From: Thermodesulfovibrio sp.
GTDB lineage: Bacteria; Nitrospirota; Thermodesulfovibrionia; Thermodesulfovibrionales; Thermodesulfovibrionaceae
Reading direction: 5' to 3'
Length of the DNA: 64,000 nt
Assembly (NCBI GenBank): GCA_020725335.1
Contig: DYFF01000007.1
Span: forward strand, 248,001 to 312,000
Shown: piece after piece, positions 50,069 to 58,492 of the stretch
How positions within the stretch are numbered: position 1 is the stretch's first letter
Layout of the letters: the number at the start of each line of letters is the position of its first letter
The notes under the pieces: generated by a model
Database searches by the model: none
Seen by the model: only the letters and a program-made list of their open reading frames with translations
What the model was told of the DNA's origin: nothing
Position numbers and translations under genes: made by a program

Positions 50069-50467
50069 TTTATCAAAAGCTAATTTGGATTCCTCAGTTG
50101 TTAATCTTATATGAGATTGCCTTTGAATTGATTTCAATAGGTTTCTCTCATTTGTGATTATTTCCTCAATATTTATTCCAGAATTCACTGGCAAATTAAT
50201 CAAATATTTTAGCCTTACAATCCAATAGCAGCTTCCTTCTTCTTGCGGGTTGTAATTGGTATTAATTTCTGGCTCGCTAACTGCTTCGGCAAGAGCAAAA
50301 ATTTTTTTGCTACCTCCGGGAGCATAAAAGAACATGTAATCTCCTGAGCGAATGCTTGGCTTTTTCTTCTTTCTAAAACCTATGTATTCTTCTTCCCATT
50401 TTCCACCATAATCTGGATGGGACAGGGGTTTCTTACTTGAACCCACTAATTTTAGCCATACATTCAT
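50033..50467 (-). CDS. EVE (PUA-like) domain protein
   Basis: ORF 144 aa; MNVWLKLVGSSKKPLSHPDYGGKWEEEYIGFRKKKKPSIRSGDYMFFYAPGGSKKIFALAEAVSEP. Confidence 0.75.
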   Translation of the reverse strand: MNVWLKLVGSSKKPLSHPDYGGKWEEEYIGFRKKKKPSIRSGDYMFFYAPGGSKKIFALAEAVSEPEINTNYNPQEEGSCYWIVRLKYLINLPVNSGINIEEIITNERNLLKSIQRQSHIRLTTEESKLAFDKLGYNLRNNYPA

Positions 50468-50680
50468 AATTTTCTCCTATCGATAAATCTATTTTTTACC
50501 CCAAATTTTTCTTATTGGCTTACCTTTTTAATCTCAACAGGTTCGGGACAAAAGGGACCCTCAATTATTGTGCCTTCCTTAAACATTACTGAAAATGTTA
50601 TCAAATTCAGGGGAATTTTTCAATTGATATGGTGTAAAATTTTGTATGATATTTTTTAATTTCAGGGGGAATAAACCTAC

Positions 50681-51448
50681 ATGCTTGGTGCAATAGTTGG
50701 AGACATTGTTGGTTCTGTGTATGAATTTAAAAATATCAAAACTAAAAAATTTCGTTTATTTAAAAAAGGTTGTTTTTTCACTGATGATACTGTTCTCACA
50801 GTAGCTTTAGCTGAAGCTATACTGACAGGCCAAGATTATACAACTTTAATGAGAGAATACCACAGAAGATATCCAAATAGAGGCTATGGATACAGATTCA
50901 ATATTTGGGCAGAAAATGAATCCATGGGTCCCTATAACAGCTGGGGTAATGGTTCTGCCATGAGAATAAGTCCTGTTGGTTTTGCCTTTGATACAATTGA
51001 GGAAGTATTAGATAATGCAAAAAAGTACTCGGAAATTACTCATAATCATCCTGAAGGAATAAAGGGAGCTCAATCAACAGCATCAGCTATATTTCTTGCA
51101 CGAAAAGGTGTTAGCAAGAGAGAAATTAAAAAATTTATAGAGGATAACTTTGGATATGACTTGTCAAAATCACTTGAGGAAATAAGACCTCATTATGAAT
51201 TTAATGAATCTTGTCAGGAAACAGTACCTCAAGCAATCATTTCCTTTCTTGAATCCACTAATTTTGAAGATGCTATCAGAAACGCCATTTCGCTTGGAGG
51301 TGACAGCGATACACTTGCGTGTATCACCGGAGGAATAGCTGAGGCTTACTATGGATTACCAGAGAATATAGGTAAAAAGTCTATGGAATATCTTGATGAA
51401 TTTTTGATAAAAACTATATTGGAATTTAGAGAGAAATTTTGTAGATAA
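50681..51448 (+). CDS. ADP-ribosylglycohydrolase family protein (DraG-like)
   Basis: ORF 255 aa; MLGAIVGDIVGSVYEF, FTDDTVLTVALAEAI, ISLGGDSDTLACITGGIAEAYYG. Confidence 0.95.
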   Translation: MLGAIVGDIVGSVYEFKNIKTKKFRLFKKGCFFTDDTVLTVALAEAILTGQDYTTLMREYHRRYPNRGYGYRFNIWAENESMGPYNSWGNGSAMRISPVGFAFDTIEEVLDNAKKYSEITHNHPEGIKGAQSTASAIFLARKGVSKREIKKFIEDNFGYDLSKSLEEIRPHYEFNESCQETVPQAIISFLESTNFEDAIRNAISLGGDSDTLACITGGIAEAYYGLPENIGKKSMEYLDEFLIKTILEFREKFCR

Positions 51449-51821
51449 ATTAATATAAAAATTAATTTGTCCTCACTTGCATTTAAAATTTTATTATGAA
51501 AAGCCATACACATATTTCAAAGTAAAAGTATTGATTGTTAGAGGATTAAAGAAGCTTTTATCAATCCTGCGACATTCTGAAACTTCCATTATGTGTCTAT
51601 AATTCTGTCTTAAGGGATTTTGAAATCTGTGTTTCTCCCTTTTTATCAGGGATAATGTGATCGTTAAATACTCTGTACACAGAGGGGTCAAGTTTAAGAG
51701 ACATGCCAAAACATATGCTACCAATAGTGAATAAGTCCCTTTAAAAATGCTGATGTTGGATCAAAACTTTGCATGGATAACAAAAATTATAGTGGAAAAT
51801 TTTCCCACCATTTTGCTTTGG

Positions 51822-52223
51822 TCATCCTGTATATAGCGTTTTGAGCTCTGAAGATTCTTTGATTTTTTCAAAATCCATATCTTTATGAATGATTGTAGCT
51901 TTATTTTCAATAGCAATAGAAGCAATAATACAGTCAATAGTTTTTCTTACTGTATTACCCTGTTTTCTACAATTTCTGAAAATCTCTGATGCTCTGATAT
52001 AGGTTTCTATCCCTTTTGGTTTCAATACTGGAAAATAAAAAAGATATTCCTTTATAAGATTGTAAAGTTTATCGTCTCTGATGCCCTGAAGAATTTCAGT
52101 CAGTATTATTTCTGTTATGTAAATTTCTTCTTCAGAATTGATAAGTTCACGCAAGATTTCAGATGCTTTTGTTTTTTCTCCTCTGAGAAAATCAATCCAG
52201 ACACTTGTATCTACAATTAACAA
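51822..52223 (-). CDS. PIN-domain toxin (VapC-like)
   Basis: ORF 133 aa; MLIVDTSVWIDFLRG, ITEIILTEILQGI, TVRKTIDCIIASIAIENKATIIHKDMDFEKI. Confidence 0.93.
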   Translation of the reverse strand: MLIVDTSVWIDFLRGEKTKASEILRELINSEEEIYITEIILTEILQGIRDDKLYNLIKEYLFYFPVLKPKGIETYIRASEIFRNCRKQGNTVRKTIDCIIASIAIENKATIIHKDMDFEKIKESSELKTLYTG

Positions 52224-52420
52224 AACCTTCCCTCTCTCATTTCGTCAAGATTTCCTTCCCATTGGACTTTACCTTCAAGTTCAAGTATTTTTTTTCTCTT
52301 TAGTTTTTTTACAAGTTCACTGATTGCAAAATTAACTACATCCTTTTTAGTTTTCATCTTTGTTAATTCCATGGCTTCTTTTAAAATGTTTTCGTCTAAT
52401 TCAATGTTAGTCCTACGCAT
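52217..52420 (-). CDS. VapB-type antitoxin
   Basis: ORF 67 aa overlapping the PIN gene; MRRTNIELDENILKEAMELTKMKTKKDVVNFAISELVKKLKRKKILELEGKVQWEGNLDEMREGR. Confidence 0.92.
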   Translation of the reverse strand: MRRTNIELDENILKEAMELTKMKTKKDVVNFAISELVKKLKRKKILELEGKVQWEGNLDEMREGRFC

Positions 52421-52472
52421 TTAAACCTCCTTTATATTTTATACACATATTATATCATTTTCTTGTGTATAT

Positions 52473-52661
52473 AAAGCGAAAAGATCGTCTCTAAAATATT
52501 TCTACGCCCATTTACGAAACTGTGACTAAATTGTGACTAACGGGGGGATAAATGCCAAATTTTCACTCTTACAAGTTAAGCATACAAGCCATTTTTTAAT
52601 TTTAATGCTCATTCAAGCGGAAGAGGTCGTGGGTTCGATCCCCTCCGCGCCTACTCAGTAA
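52473..52661 (+). pseudogene. Possible decayed C-terminus of a tyrosine integrase running into the attR-like repeat
   Basis: One frame reads KAKRSSLKYFYAHLRNCD*IVTNGGINAKFSLLQVKHTSHFLILMLIQAEEVVGSIPSAPTQ*; YAHL resembles the integrase catalytic Tyr box. Short match only. Confidence 0.3.
52617..52653 (+). repeat. attR-like 3' fragment of tRNA-Val
   Basis: 37/37 identity with 48846-48882; the 5' half of a tRNA is absent upstream. Confidence 0.92.
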
Positions 52662-52778
52662 AATCAATAGGTTACAATAAGTCACACAATACTAAAAATC
52701 CCCCTATTATGTCATTTTTTTTGTCATTAGACAATGAGTTCATTATATAAATCTATGTAAGAAATATATTTAGAAATA

Positions 52779-52969
52779 TTAGCCTTTTATGTATAGTCTT
52801 AAAATTAAATTTTTTTCAATCAATATTGTTTTATCAATTTTAGAAAATATTCTCTGATAAGCTTCTGCATCATAAATTGGCCTTGTCCAAAGATGCCCAC
52901 CAGTATTAATTATTCCTGCTGTCTCTGAAAAATGGAAAAAAAACAAGTTTATGGAACATAAACTTTCAT
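52779..52969 (-). pseudogene. Possible frameshifted/truncated gene remnant
   Basis: Minus frame FFFHFSETAGIINTGGHLWTRPIYDAEAYQRIFSKIDKTILIEKNLILRLYIKG* has coding-like composition; upstream MKVYVP* lies in another frame; A8 run between them. Family not recognised. Confidence 0.3.
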
Positions 52970-52991
52970 AATAAAGAAGACTTAATCTTGA

Positions 52992-53417
52992 CTATGATGC
53001 AGTATGATTCTTTAGAAAATCACAAATTATCTTTACCCTGTTGGGAAGTTCAGTATTTTTATTGCTTTCTGAAATTTTTAACCATTTCCATAGCCCGATT
53101 GGGCATACTGTAGCAAAGCTTAATTTAAAATTTTTACATTGTTTTGGTCTATTTTTATATATTTTGCAAGAAGCCTCTTTCCATATACCATTCTCGATAT
53201 TTATATCATTTAAATACGGACATTTTTCATTTTCATTTTTTTTATGACCTTTTTTAAAAGTAACAGCCCATCGATAACAACATTCTCCACATCTAAGGCA
53301 AAGAAAAAATTGTTCTGTATTATTTAATATTTCCATTAACAACTTACTGTTTAATCCCATAATTTTCCTCAATAATCTTAATAATTTCTGCCATATCTTC
53401 AGGTAATGGAGCTTCAA
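52992..53417 (-). CDS. YkgJ-like zinc/iron-chelating cysteine-cluster protein
   Basis: FLCLRCGECCYRWAVTF ... CPYLNDINIENGIWKEASCKIYKNRPKQCKNF; true start probably near 53358. Confidence 0.82.
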   Translation of the reverse strand: MKLHYLKIWQKLLRLLRKIMGLNSKLLMEILNNTEQFFLCLRCGECCYRWAVTFKKGHKKNENEKCPYLNDINIENGIWKEASCKIYKNRPKQCKNFKLSFATVCPIGLWKWLKISESNKNTELPNRVKIICDFLKNHTAS

Positions 53418-54294
53418 TTGATATTTTTTCTCCCTTTACAGGATGTATAAATTCTATTTTATGAGCATGTAACAGTTGCCTTGGTATTTTTATTTTATAT
53501 GTTTTTAATTCTAAATAAGTTTTCTTACCATAAAGGGGATCACCCAATACAGGATGGCCTATTGATGAAAAATGAACTCTTATTTGATGTGTTCTTCCAG
53601 TTATAATTTTTATTTTTACAAGTGAATAATTATTAAATCTTTTTATTACATTCCATTCGGTGATAGCTTCTTTTGACATTATTGCTTTTGTGGACATTTT
53701 TTTTCTATCAGAAGGTGATCTTCCGATTGGAGAAGTAATTTTTCCATCATCTTTTATTTTGCCATAGACTAATGCAATATATTCTTTTTTTATCTCTCTT
53801 TTTTTAAACATTTCAACAAGTTTGTAATATGCTTCATCATCCATTGCGATGATCATAGCACCAGAGGTATCTTTATCAAGCCTATGAACCACTCCCGGTC
53901 TTAAAGGTCCTCCAATAGTTGCAAGTTTTTTAAAATGATATGCTACAGCATTCATAACAGTTCCATTAGGATGACCTATACATGGATAAACTACTATTCC
54001 AGGTGGTTTTGATATAACAATTAAAAATTGATCTTCGTATAATATTTGAAGTGGAATATTCTGCGGTATAAGTATATTCATATCATTACCATTATCTTTT
54101 TGATAATTTAGAATTTCTACTCTATCTTCTTTTTTTAGTTTATAACTTTTATTTTTGAAAGAATTATTAATTTTAACATGATTTTTTTCAATCATTTCTT
54201 GTGCCTTTGATCTGCTAATATTTAGTTTTTCAGCCAGAAATAGGTCAAGTCTTTTATCTTGATCCTCAATTGAAATGTAAAATTTTTCAATCAT
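53344..54294 (-). CDS. RluA-family pseudouridine synthase
   Basis: S4 domain RLDLFLAEKLNISRSKAQEMI; GVVHRLDKDTSGAMIIAMDDEAY; TGRTHQIRVHFSSIGHPVLGDPLYG. ATG 54294 overlaps the uvrA stop. Confidence 0.95.
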   Translation of the reverse strand: MIEKFYISIEDQDKRLDLFLAEKLNISRSKAQEMIEKNHVKINNSFKNKSYKLKKEDRVEILNYQKDNGNDMNILIPQNIPLQILYEDQFLIVISKPPGIVVYPCIGHPNGTVMNAVAYHFKKLATIGGPLRPGVVHRLDKDTSGAMIIAMDDEAYYKLVEMFKKREIKKEYIALVYGKIKDDGKITSPIGRSPSDRKKMSTKAIMSKEAITEWNVIKRFNNYSLVKIKIITGRTHQIRVHFSSIGHPVLGDPLYGKKTYLELKTYKIKIPRQLLHAHKIEFIHPVKGEKISIEAPLPEDMAEIIKIIEENYGIKQ

Positions 54295-56798
54295 AGATTC
54301 AATTTTTTTTTTAAAAATTGGCCAGTGTAAGATTTTTCGTTCATTGCAATTTCTTCGGGACTTCCTTCTGCTACTAAGTATCCTCCAGAGTCGCCACCTT
54401 CTGGTCCTAAATCTATAATATAGTCCGCACATTTTATTATATCTAAATCATGTTCTATTACTATCACCGTATTGCCTAAATCTACAAGCTTTTGGATTAT
54501 TGAAAGGAGTCTTTCTATGTCAATCATGTGTAACCCGGTTGTAGGTTCATCAAGTATGTAAAGTGTTTTGCCTGTGGGCTTTTTACTTAATTCCTTTGCT
54601 AACTTTACTCTCTGTGCTTCACCTCCAGAAAGAGTGGTAGCAGATTGCCCAAGACTAATGTAGCCCAAACCGATATCTTCCATTAATTGCAATTTATTTT
54701 TTAATTTTGGTATGGAAGAGAAGAAATCTAAAGCCTCAGTTACTGTCATGTTAAGAACATCACATATATTTTTATCTTTGTATTTTATTTTTAATGTCTC
54801 TTCATTGTATCTTCTGCCTTTACATGTATCACATAAAACATAGACGTCAGGTAAAAGATGCATTTTTATCTTTTTTGTTCCATCTCCCTGACAAGATTCA
54901 CATCTACCATCAGATAGATTAAAACTAAATCTTGACTTGCTAAATCCCCTTACCTTTGCCTCAGGCAAAAGAGCAAACAGATTTCTTATCTCGGTCATAA
55001 CTCCCGTATAGGTTGCCGGTGTGGAACGAGAAGTCTTTCCTATAGGATTTTGGTCAATGTATACTACTTTATCAATATTTTCAATTCCTTCGATGGAATT
55101 GAATTTCCCCGGTGTTACATTTGATTTATAAAGTTTTTTTAATAGCGCTTTATATAAAATTTCGAATACCAATGTACTTTTACCTGATCCCGCAACTCCC
55201 GTAATACATATAAAAACTCCAAGAGGAATTTTAACATCTATATTTTTTAGATTATAGGCACCAGCACCTTTTATATGGAGGTATCCAGTTGGTTTTCTTC
55301 TTCGTTGAGGTATAGGTATGGAATTTATATTTGATAGATATCTACCAGTTATTGATTCTGGATTATGAATAAGTTCATGGGGTGAAGATAGATTTATTAA
55401 ATAGCCTCCTTCTTTACCTCCGCTCGGACCTAATTCTACTATAATGTCAGCATTCTGTATAGTAAATTCATCATGTTCTACTATGATTAGTGTATTATTC
55501 ATTTTTTTTAATTCGTTTAAACTTTCAATGATTTTGTAACAGTCTCTCGGATGCAGTCCGATGCTTGGCTCGTCAAGAACATAAAGGACACCGCTTAAAT
55601 GAGAACCAAGTTGAGTTGCAAGCCTTATTCTTTGAGCTTCACCTCCTGAGAGACTAAAGGATGGTCTATTTAATGTCAAATAGGATATTCCAATTTTTTG
55701 AAGAAATCCGAGCTTAATAAATATTTCTTTCAGGATTCTATCAGAGATTTTTCTTTCATAGGAAGAGAGATTTAGATTATTTAAAAACAAATAAAGATCA
55801 TCTAAAGACAATTTTGATATCTCTGATATGTTTTTATCATTAATCTTTATTGCTAAGGCTTCTTTTCTTAATCTATCACCTTGGCATAAAGTGCATAATT
55901 CAAGTTCTATATTTTCTAATGCTTCTTCCTCTTCTTCTATGTTTTCATATCCTATACCTCGACATTTCGGACAAGCACCATATTTACTATTAAAGGAAAA
56001 TAATCTTGGTTCGATATTTGGTAAACTAATTCCACAGCTGGGACAAGCTAACATTGAGCTAAATATGATATCTTTATTGTTCTCCACAACATTAACAATT
56101 ACAGTGTTTGAATATTTAAGCGATAATTCAAGGGCTCTTTTTATTTGTTTTTTATATTTTTCTTTTATAATTATCCTATCAACAACAAGTTCGATATTGT
56201 GTCTTTTATTTTTATCAAGCAATATTTCTCCTGTTAAATCTAAAATTTTTCCATCTATTCTCGCCCTTATAAATCCTTCTGCTTTTGCTTTTTCTATTTC
56301 CGTTTTGTGTTCACCTTTTTTCTCTATGACTATGGGTGAAAGAATTTGAATTTTTGTACCTACAGGTAATTTTAATAAAGTATCTGTCATCTGATTTATA
56401 TCCTGAGTTATTAATTCTCTACCACATTTAGGGCAAAAGGGTTTGCCAATTTTAGAATAAAGAAGCCTTAAATAATCATAAATCTCTGTTATCGTGCCTA
56501 CAGTTGAGCGAGGACTTTTTGAGATCGTCTTTTGATCTATAGAAATAGCCGGAGATAGCCCTTCTATATAATCTATCTCAGGTTTTTGAAATTGTTCAAA
56601 AATTATTCTTGACTCTATAGGTAAGCTTTGTAAAAATCTTCTGTGAGCTTCGGCAAAGATTGTATCAATAGCCAATGAAGATTTTCCAGAACCAGAAGGT
56701 CCTGTAATTACAATAATTTTATTTCTGGGAATAGTTAGGTCAAAATTTTTTAAATTATGCTGCCTGACACCTTTGAGTAAAATATAATTTTGAGGCAT
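54291..56798 (-). CDS. uvrA: Excinuclease ABC subunit A
   Basis: ORF 835 aa; two ABC signatures (FSLSGGEAQRIRLA, TTLSGGEAQRVKLA), zinc-binding CxxC pairs, GLSPAISIDQKTISKSPRSTVGT. Confidence 0.96.
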   Translation of the reverse strand: MPQNYILLKGVRQHNLKNFDLTIPRNKIIVITGPSGSGKSSLAIDTIFAEAHRRFLQSLPIESRIIFEQFQKPEIDYIEGLSPAISIDQKTISKSPRSTVGTITEIYDYLRLLYSKIGKPFCPKCGRELITQDINQMTDTLLKLPVGTKIQILSPIVIEKKGEHKTEIEKAKAEGFIRARIDGKILDLTGEILLDKNKRHNIELVVDRIIIKEKYKKQIKRALELSLKYSNTVIVNVVENNKDIIFSSMLACPSCGISLPNIEPRLFSFNSKYGACPKCRGIGYENIEEEEEALENIELELCTLCQGDRLRKEALAIKINDKNISEISKLSLDDLYLFLNNLNLSSYERKISDRILKEIFIKLGFLQKIGISYLTLNRPSFSLSGGEAQRIRLATQLGSHLSGVLYVLDEPSIGLHPRDCYKIIESLNELKKMNNTLIIVEHDEFTIQNADIIVELGPSGGKEGGYLINLSSPHELIHNPESITGRYLSNINSIPIPQRRRKPTGYLHIKGAGAYNLKNIDVKIPLGVFICITGVAGSGKSTLVFEILYKALLKKLYKSNVTPGKFNSIEGIENIDKVVYIDQNPIGKTSRSTPATYTGVMTEIRNLFALLPEAKVRGFSKSRFSFNLSDGRCESCQGDGTKKIKMHLLPDVYVLCDTCKGRRYNEETLKIKYKDKNICDVLNMTVTEALDFFSSIPKLKNKLQLMEDIGLGYISLGQSATTLSGGEAQRVKLAKELSKKPTGKTLYILDEPTTGLHMIDIERLLSIIQKLVDLGNTVIVIEHDLDIIKCADYIIDLGPEGGDSGGYLVAEGSPEEIAMNEKSYTGQFLKKKLNL

Positions 56799-56799
56799 T

Positions 56800-57843
56800 T
56801 TACTCTTTTTTGTATTCCTTTAATTCTGCCGTAATCTTACCAACATTTACCTTTGTTTCAATTTTTAATGGAATTTTTCTTTCATCATTGCTAATCCAAA
56901 TGAAAATATCACCCTTTCGTTTAAATAAACCCTCTGTCGTTAATTCTGGCTTAATTAATAACGCTTTGATTTCCTTTCCATCCGAGGTTTCGATTGATTC
57001 TTCTTTCAGAATTTTTATTTCTACTGTTGCGAACTTATCGCTATCAAAAATGTCAATAAATATAGGTTTGTTTTTATCTAACTGAAAGGTTCTAAAATAA
57101 AAAAATCCAGACAATACATCCATAAATACTTTATTAATTCCCTTATGAACAGACATTTTATTTTTAATATGATTAATAAATACTATCTCACCTGAATTAT
57201 AATCAAATTTAATCTCCTTATCTCCTCTATATTTACCTTCAATCTGAACAAGACGGAAATATTTTGGTTTTCCATTTTCTAATATACTCTCTGCTTTATC
57301 ATTTACATAGTAAAAGTTTGATATAAATGATGCTGAGTTAACTTCAGATGATATTTTAATGCTTTCAGAATTTCCTCTAACAAATACTGATGCAGAGCCT
57401 GCATATATACCCATCCAATATATATTAAATTTCATTTTTTCATTAATAAATTTTGAAAATCTATTTTGATGATCGGTTGCATTTGAGTTATCTTCTGATT
57501 TTTCAGTTGATTTTGGTAATAATTCATTTGTTTTTTCTGTGGCTTGCTTATTATTTTCTTCAGTTTTTTTATCAACTTCTATTTCCTTATTATTTGTTTT
57601 TTCTTCATTTATTTTTTCTTCATTTATTTTTTCTTCAAGATTTTTTCCCTTAACTTCATCCTTATCTGAAAGAGTATTTTTAGCAGTATTTTGAGCTTTT
57701 ATAGAACTTTCCTTTTTGATTATGTATGCTTCAATGAAATCAAAGTAGGATAAATCAATTTGTACTTTACCAAACAAAACGATTAATCCTAAATGGAAAA
57801 ACACTGAAATAATTATGGCAAATATGATTAATTTATATTGCAT
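56800..57843 (-). CDS. DUF3108-type protein with N-terminal TM and repetitive charged linker
   Basis: ORF 347 aa; EKMKFNIYWMGIYAGSASVFV ... YVNDKAESILENGKPKYFRLVQIEGKYRGDKEIKFDYNSGEI. Confidence 0.75.
   Translation of the reverse strand: MQYKLIIFAIIISVFFHLGLIVLFGKVQIDLSYFDFIEAYIIKKESSIKAQNTAKNTLSDKDEVKGKNLEEKINEEKINEEKTNNKEIEVDKKTEENNKQATEKTNELLPKSTEKSEDNSNATDHQNRFSKFINEKMKFNIYWMGIYAGSASVFVRGNSESIKISSEVNSASFISNFYYVNDKAESILENGKPKYFRLVQIEGKYRGDKEIKFDYNSGEIVFINHIKNKMSVHKGINKVFMDVLSGFFYFRTFQLDKNKPIFIDIFDSDKFATVEIKILKEESIETSDGKEIKALLIKPELTTEGLFKRKGDIFIWISNDERKIPLKIETKVNVGKITAELKEYKKE
57597..57637. repeat. 15-bp tandem repeat (TTTTTTCTTCATTTA, ~2.7 copies)
   Basis: In-frame repeat encoding KINEEKINEEK in the linker of the DUF3108-type protein. 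Confidence 0.9.
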
Positions 57844-57848
57844 TGTCC

Positions 57849-58442
57849 CTAAACTTTTCTATCAAGGATAGCCTTAAAACAGGGATGATTTCTTATTGGT
57901 TCATAAGTTTTTGAATTTTTTATATAATTCCAATTATTATAGCCTTTTTCAATAGCCTTCAAAAGCCATTGACAGGCTTCTTCAGGCATTCCTTTAGCAG
58001 CATACAGTTCAGCCATGCTATTTAGGGCGTATATGTTATTAGGATTAAGTTCAACTGATTTTTTTATATCTTTCTCAGCCTCTTCAATTTTACCCATTAA
58101 AAGAAAAGTAAAACCTCTATTGTTGTAAGGCATTCCATTATTAGGTTTCAATTCAATAGCTTTATTATAATCACCTATAGCAAGTTCATACAAACCAAGA
58201 ACGGAATACACAATCCCTCTGTTGTTATAAGCAAGAAAAAAATCAGGTTTTAATTCAATAGCTTTAGTGTAATCAGCTATTGCTAAGTGATAGAGCTTTT
58301 TCCTGTAATAGGCATTTCCTCTTTCTTTATATGCTTGATAATTTTGAGGTTCTTTCTCTATGATTTTGGTATATTTTGAAATAGCAACATCATGTTTGTT
58401 TTGCTTTAAGATTTTAATTTTTTTTAGATTTTGTTGTGTCAT
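57849..58442 (-). CDS. TPR repeat protein
   Basis: ORF 197 aa; consecutive repeats AYKERGNAYYRKKLYHLAIADYTKAIELKPDFFLAYNNRGIVYSVLGLYELAIGDYNKAIELKP. Confidence 0.92.
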   Translation of the reverse strand: MTQQNLKKIKILKQNKHDVAISKYTKIIEKEPQNYQAYKERGNAYYRKKLYHLAIADYTKAIELKPDFFLAYNNRGIVYSVLGLYELAIGDYNKAIELKPNNGMPYNNRGFTFLLMGKIEEAEKDIKKSVELNPNNIYALNSMAELYAAKGMPEEACQWLLKAIEKGYNNWNYIKNSKTYEPIRNHPCFKAILDRKV

Positions 58443-58492
58443 ATTTAAATTTTATTTGCTTTTCTATTTTTTTATCAACCGTTTCTCAATTT

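Larger units (their letters stand above)
48846..52653. mobile_element. Putative tRNA-Val-integrated genomic island / remnant integrative element
   Basis: Exact 37-bp direct repeats GCGGAAGAGGTCGTGGGTTCGATCCCCTCCGCGCCTA at 48846-48882 (tRNA 3' end) and 52617-52653 (orphan copy) bracket accessory-type genes. No intact integrase. Confidence 0.75.

Noticed and set aside
51596-51626. CRISPR-repeat-like string GTCTATAATTCTGTCTTAAGGGATTTTGAAAT
   Set aside because: Single copy with no periodic repeats or cas genes nearby, so not called as CRISPR.
51494-51724. Minus-strand ORF of 76 aa in the island gap
   Set aside because: No recognised motifs, no promoter or SD seen; could be random in AT-rich DNA. 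Kept only as an unexplained gap.
54295-54432. N-terminal extension of the RluA-type ORF (MCGLYYRFRTRRWRLWR...)
   Set aside because: Out-of-frame reading inside uvrA; the real start is ATG 54294 next to the uvrA stop.
54291-56798. Compact 835-aa UvrA as a possible novel UvrA paralogue
   Set aside because: It keeps both ABC modules, zinc-binding sites and the UvrB-binding region, so it looks like an ordinary, slightly short UvrA.
57597-57637. Tandem repeat as a possible phase-variation locus
   Set aside because: The 15-bp unit is a multiple of three, so copy changes would only alter linker length, not reading frame.
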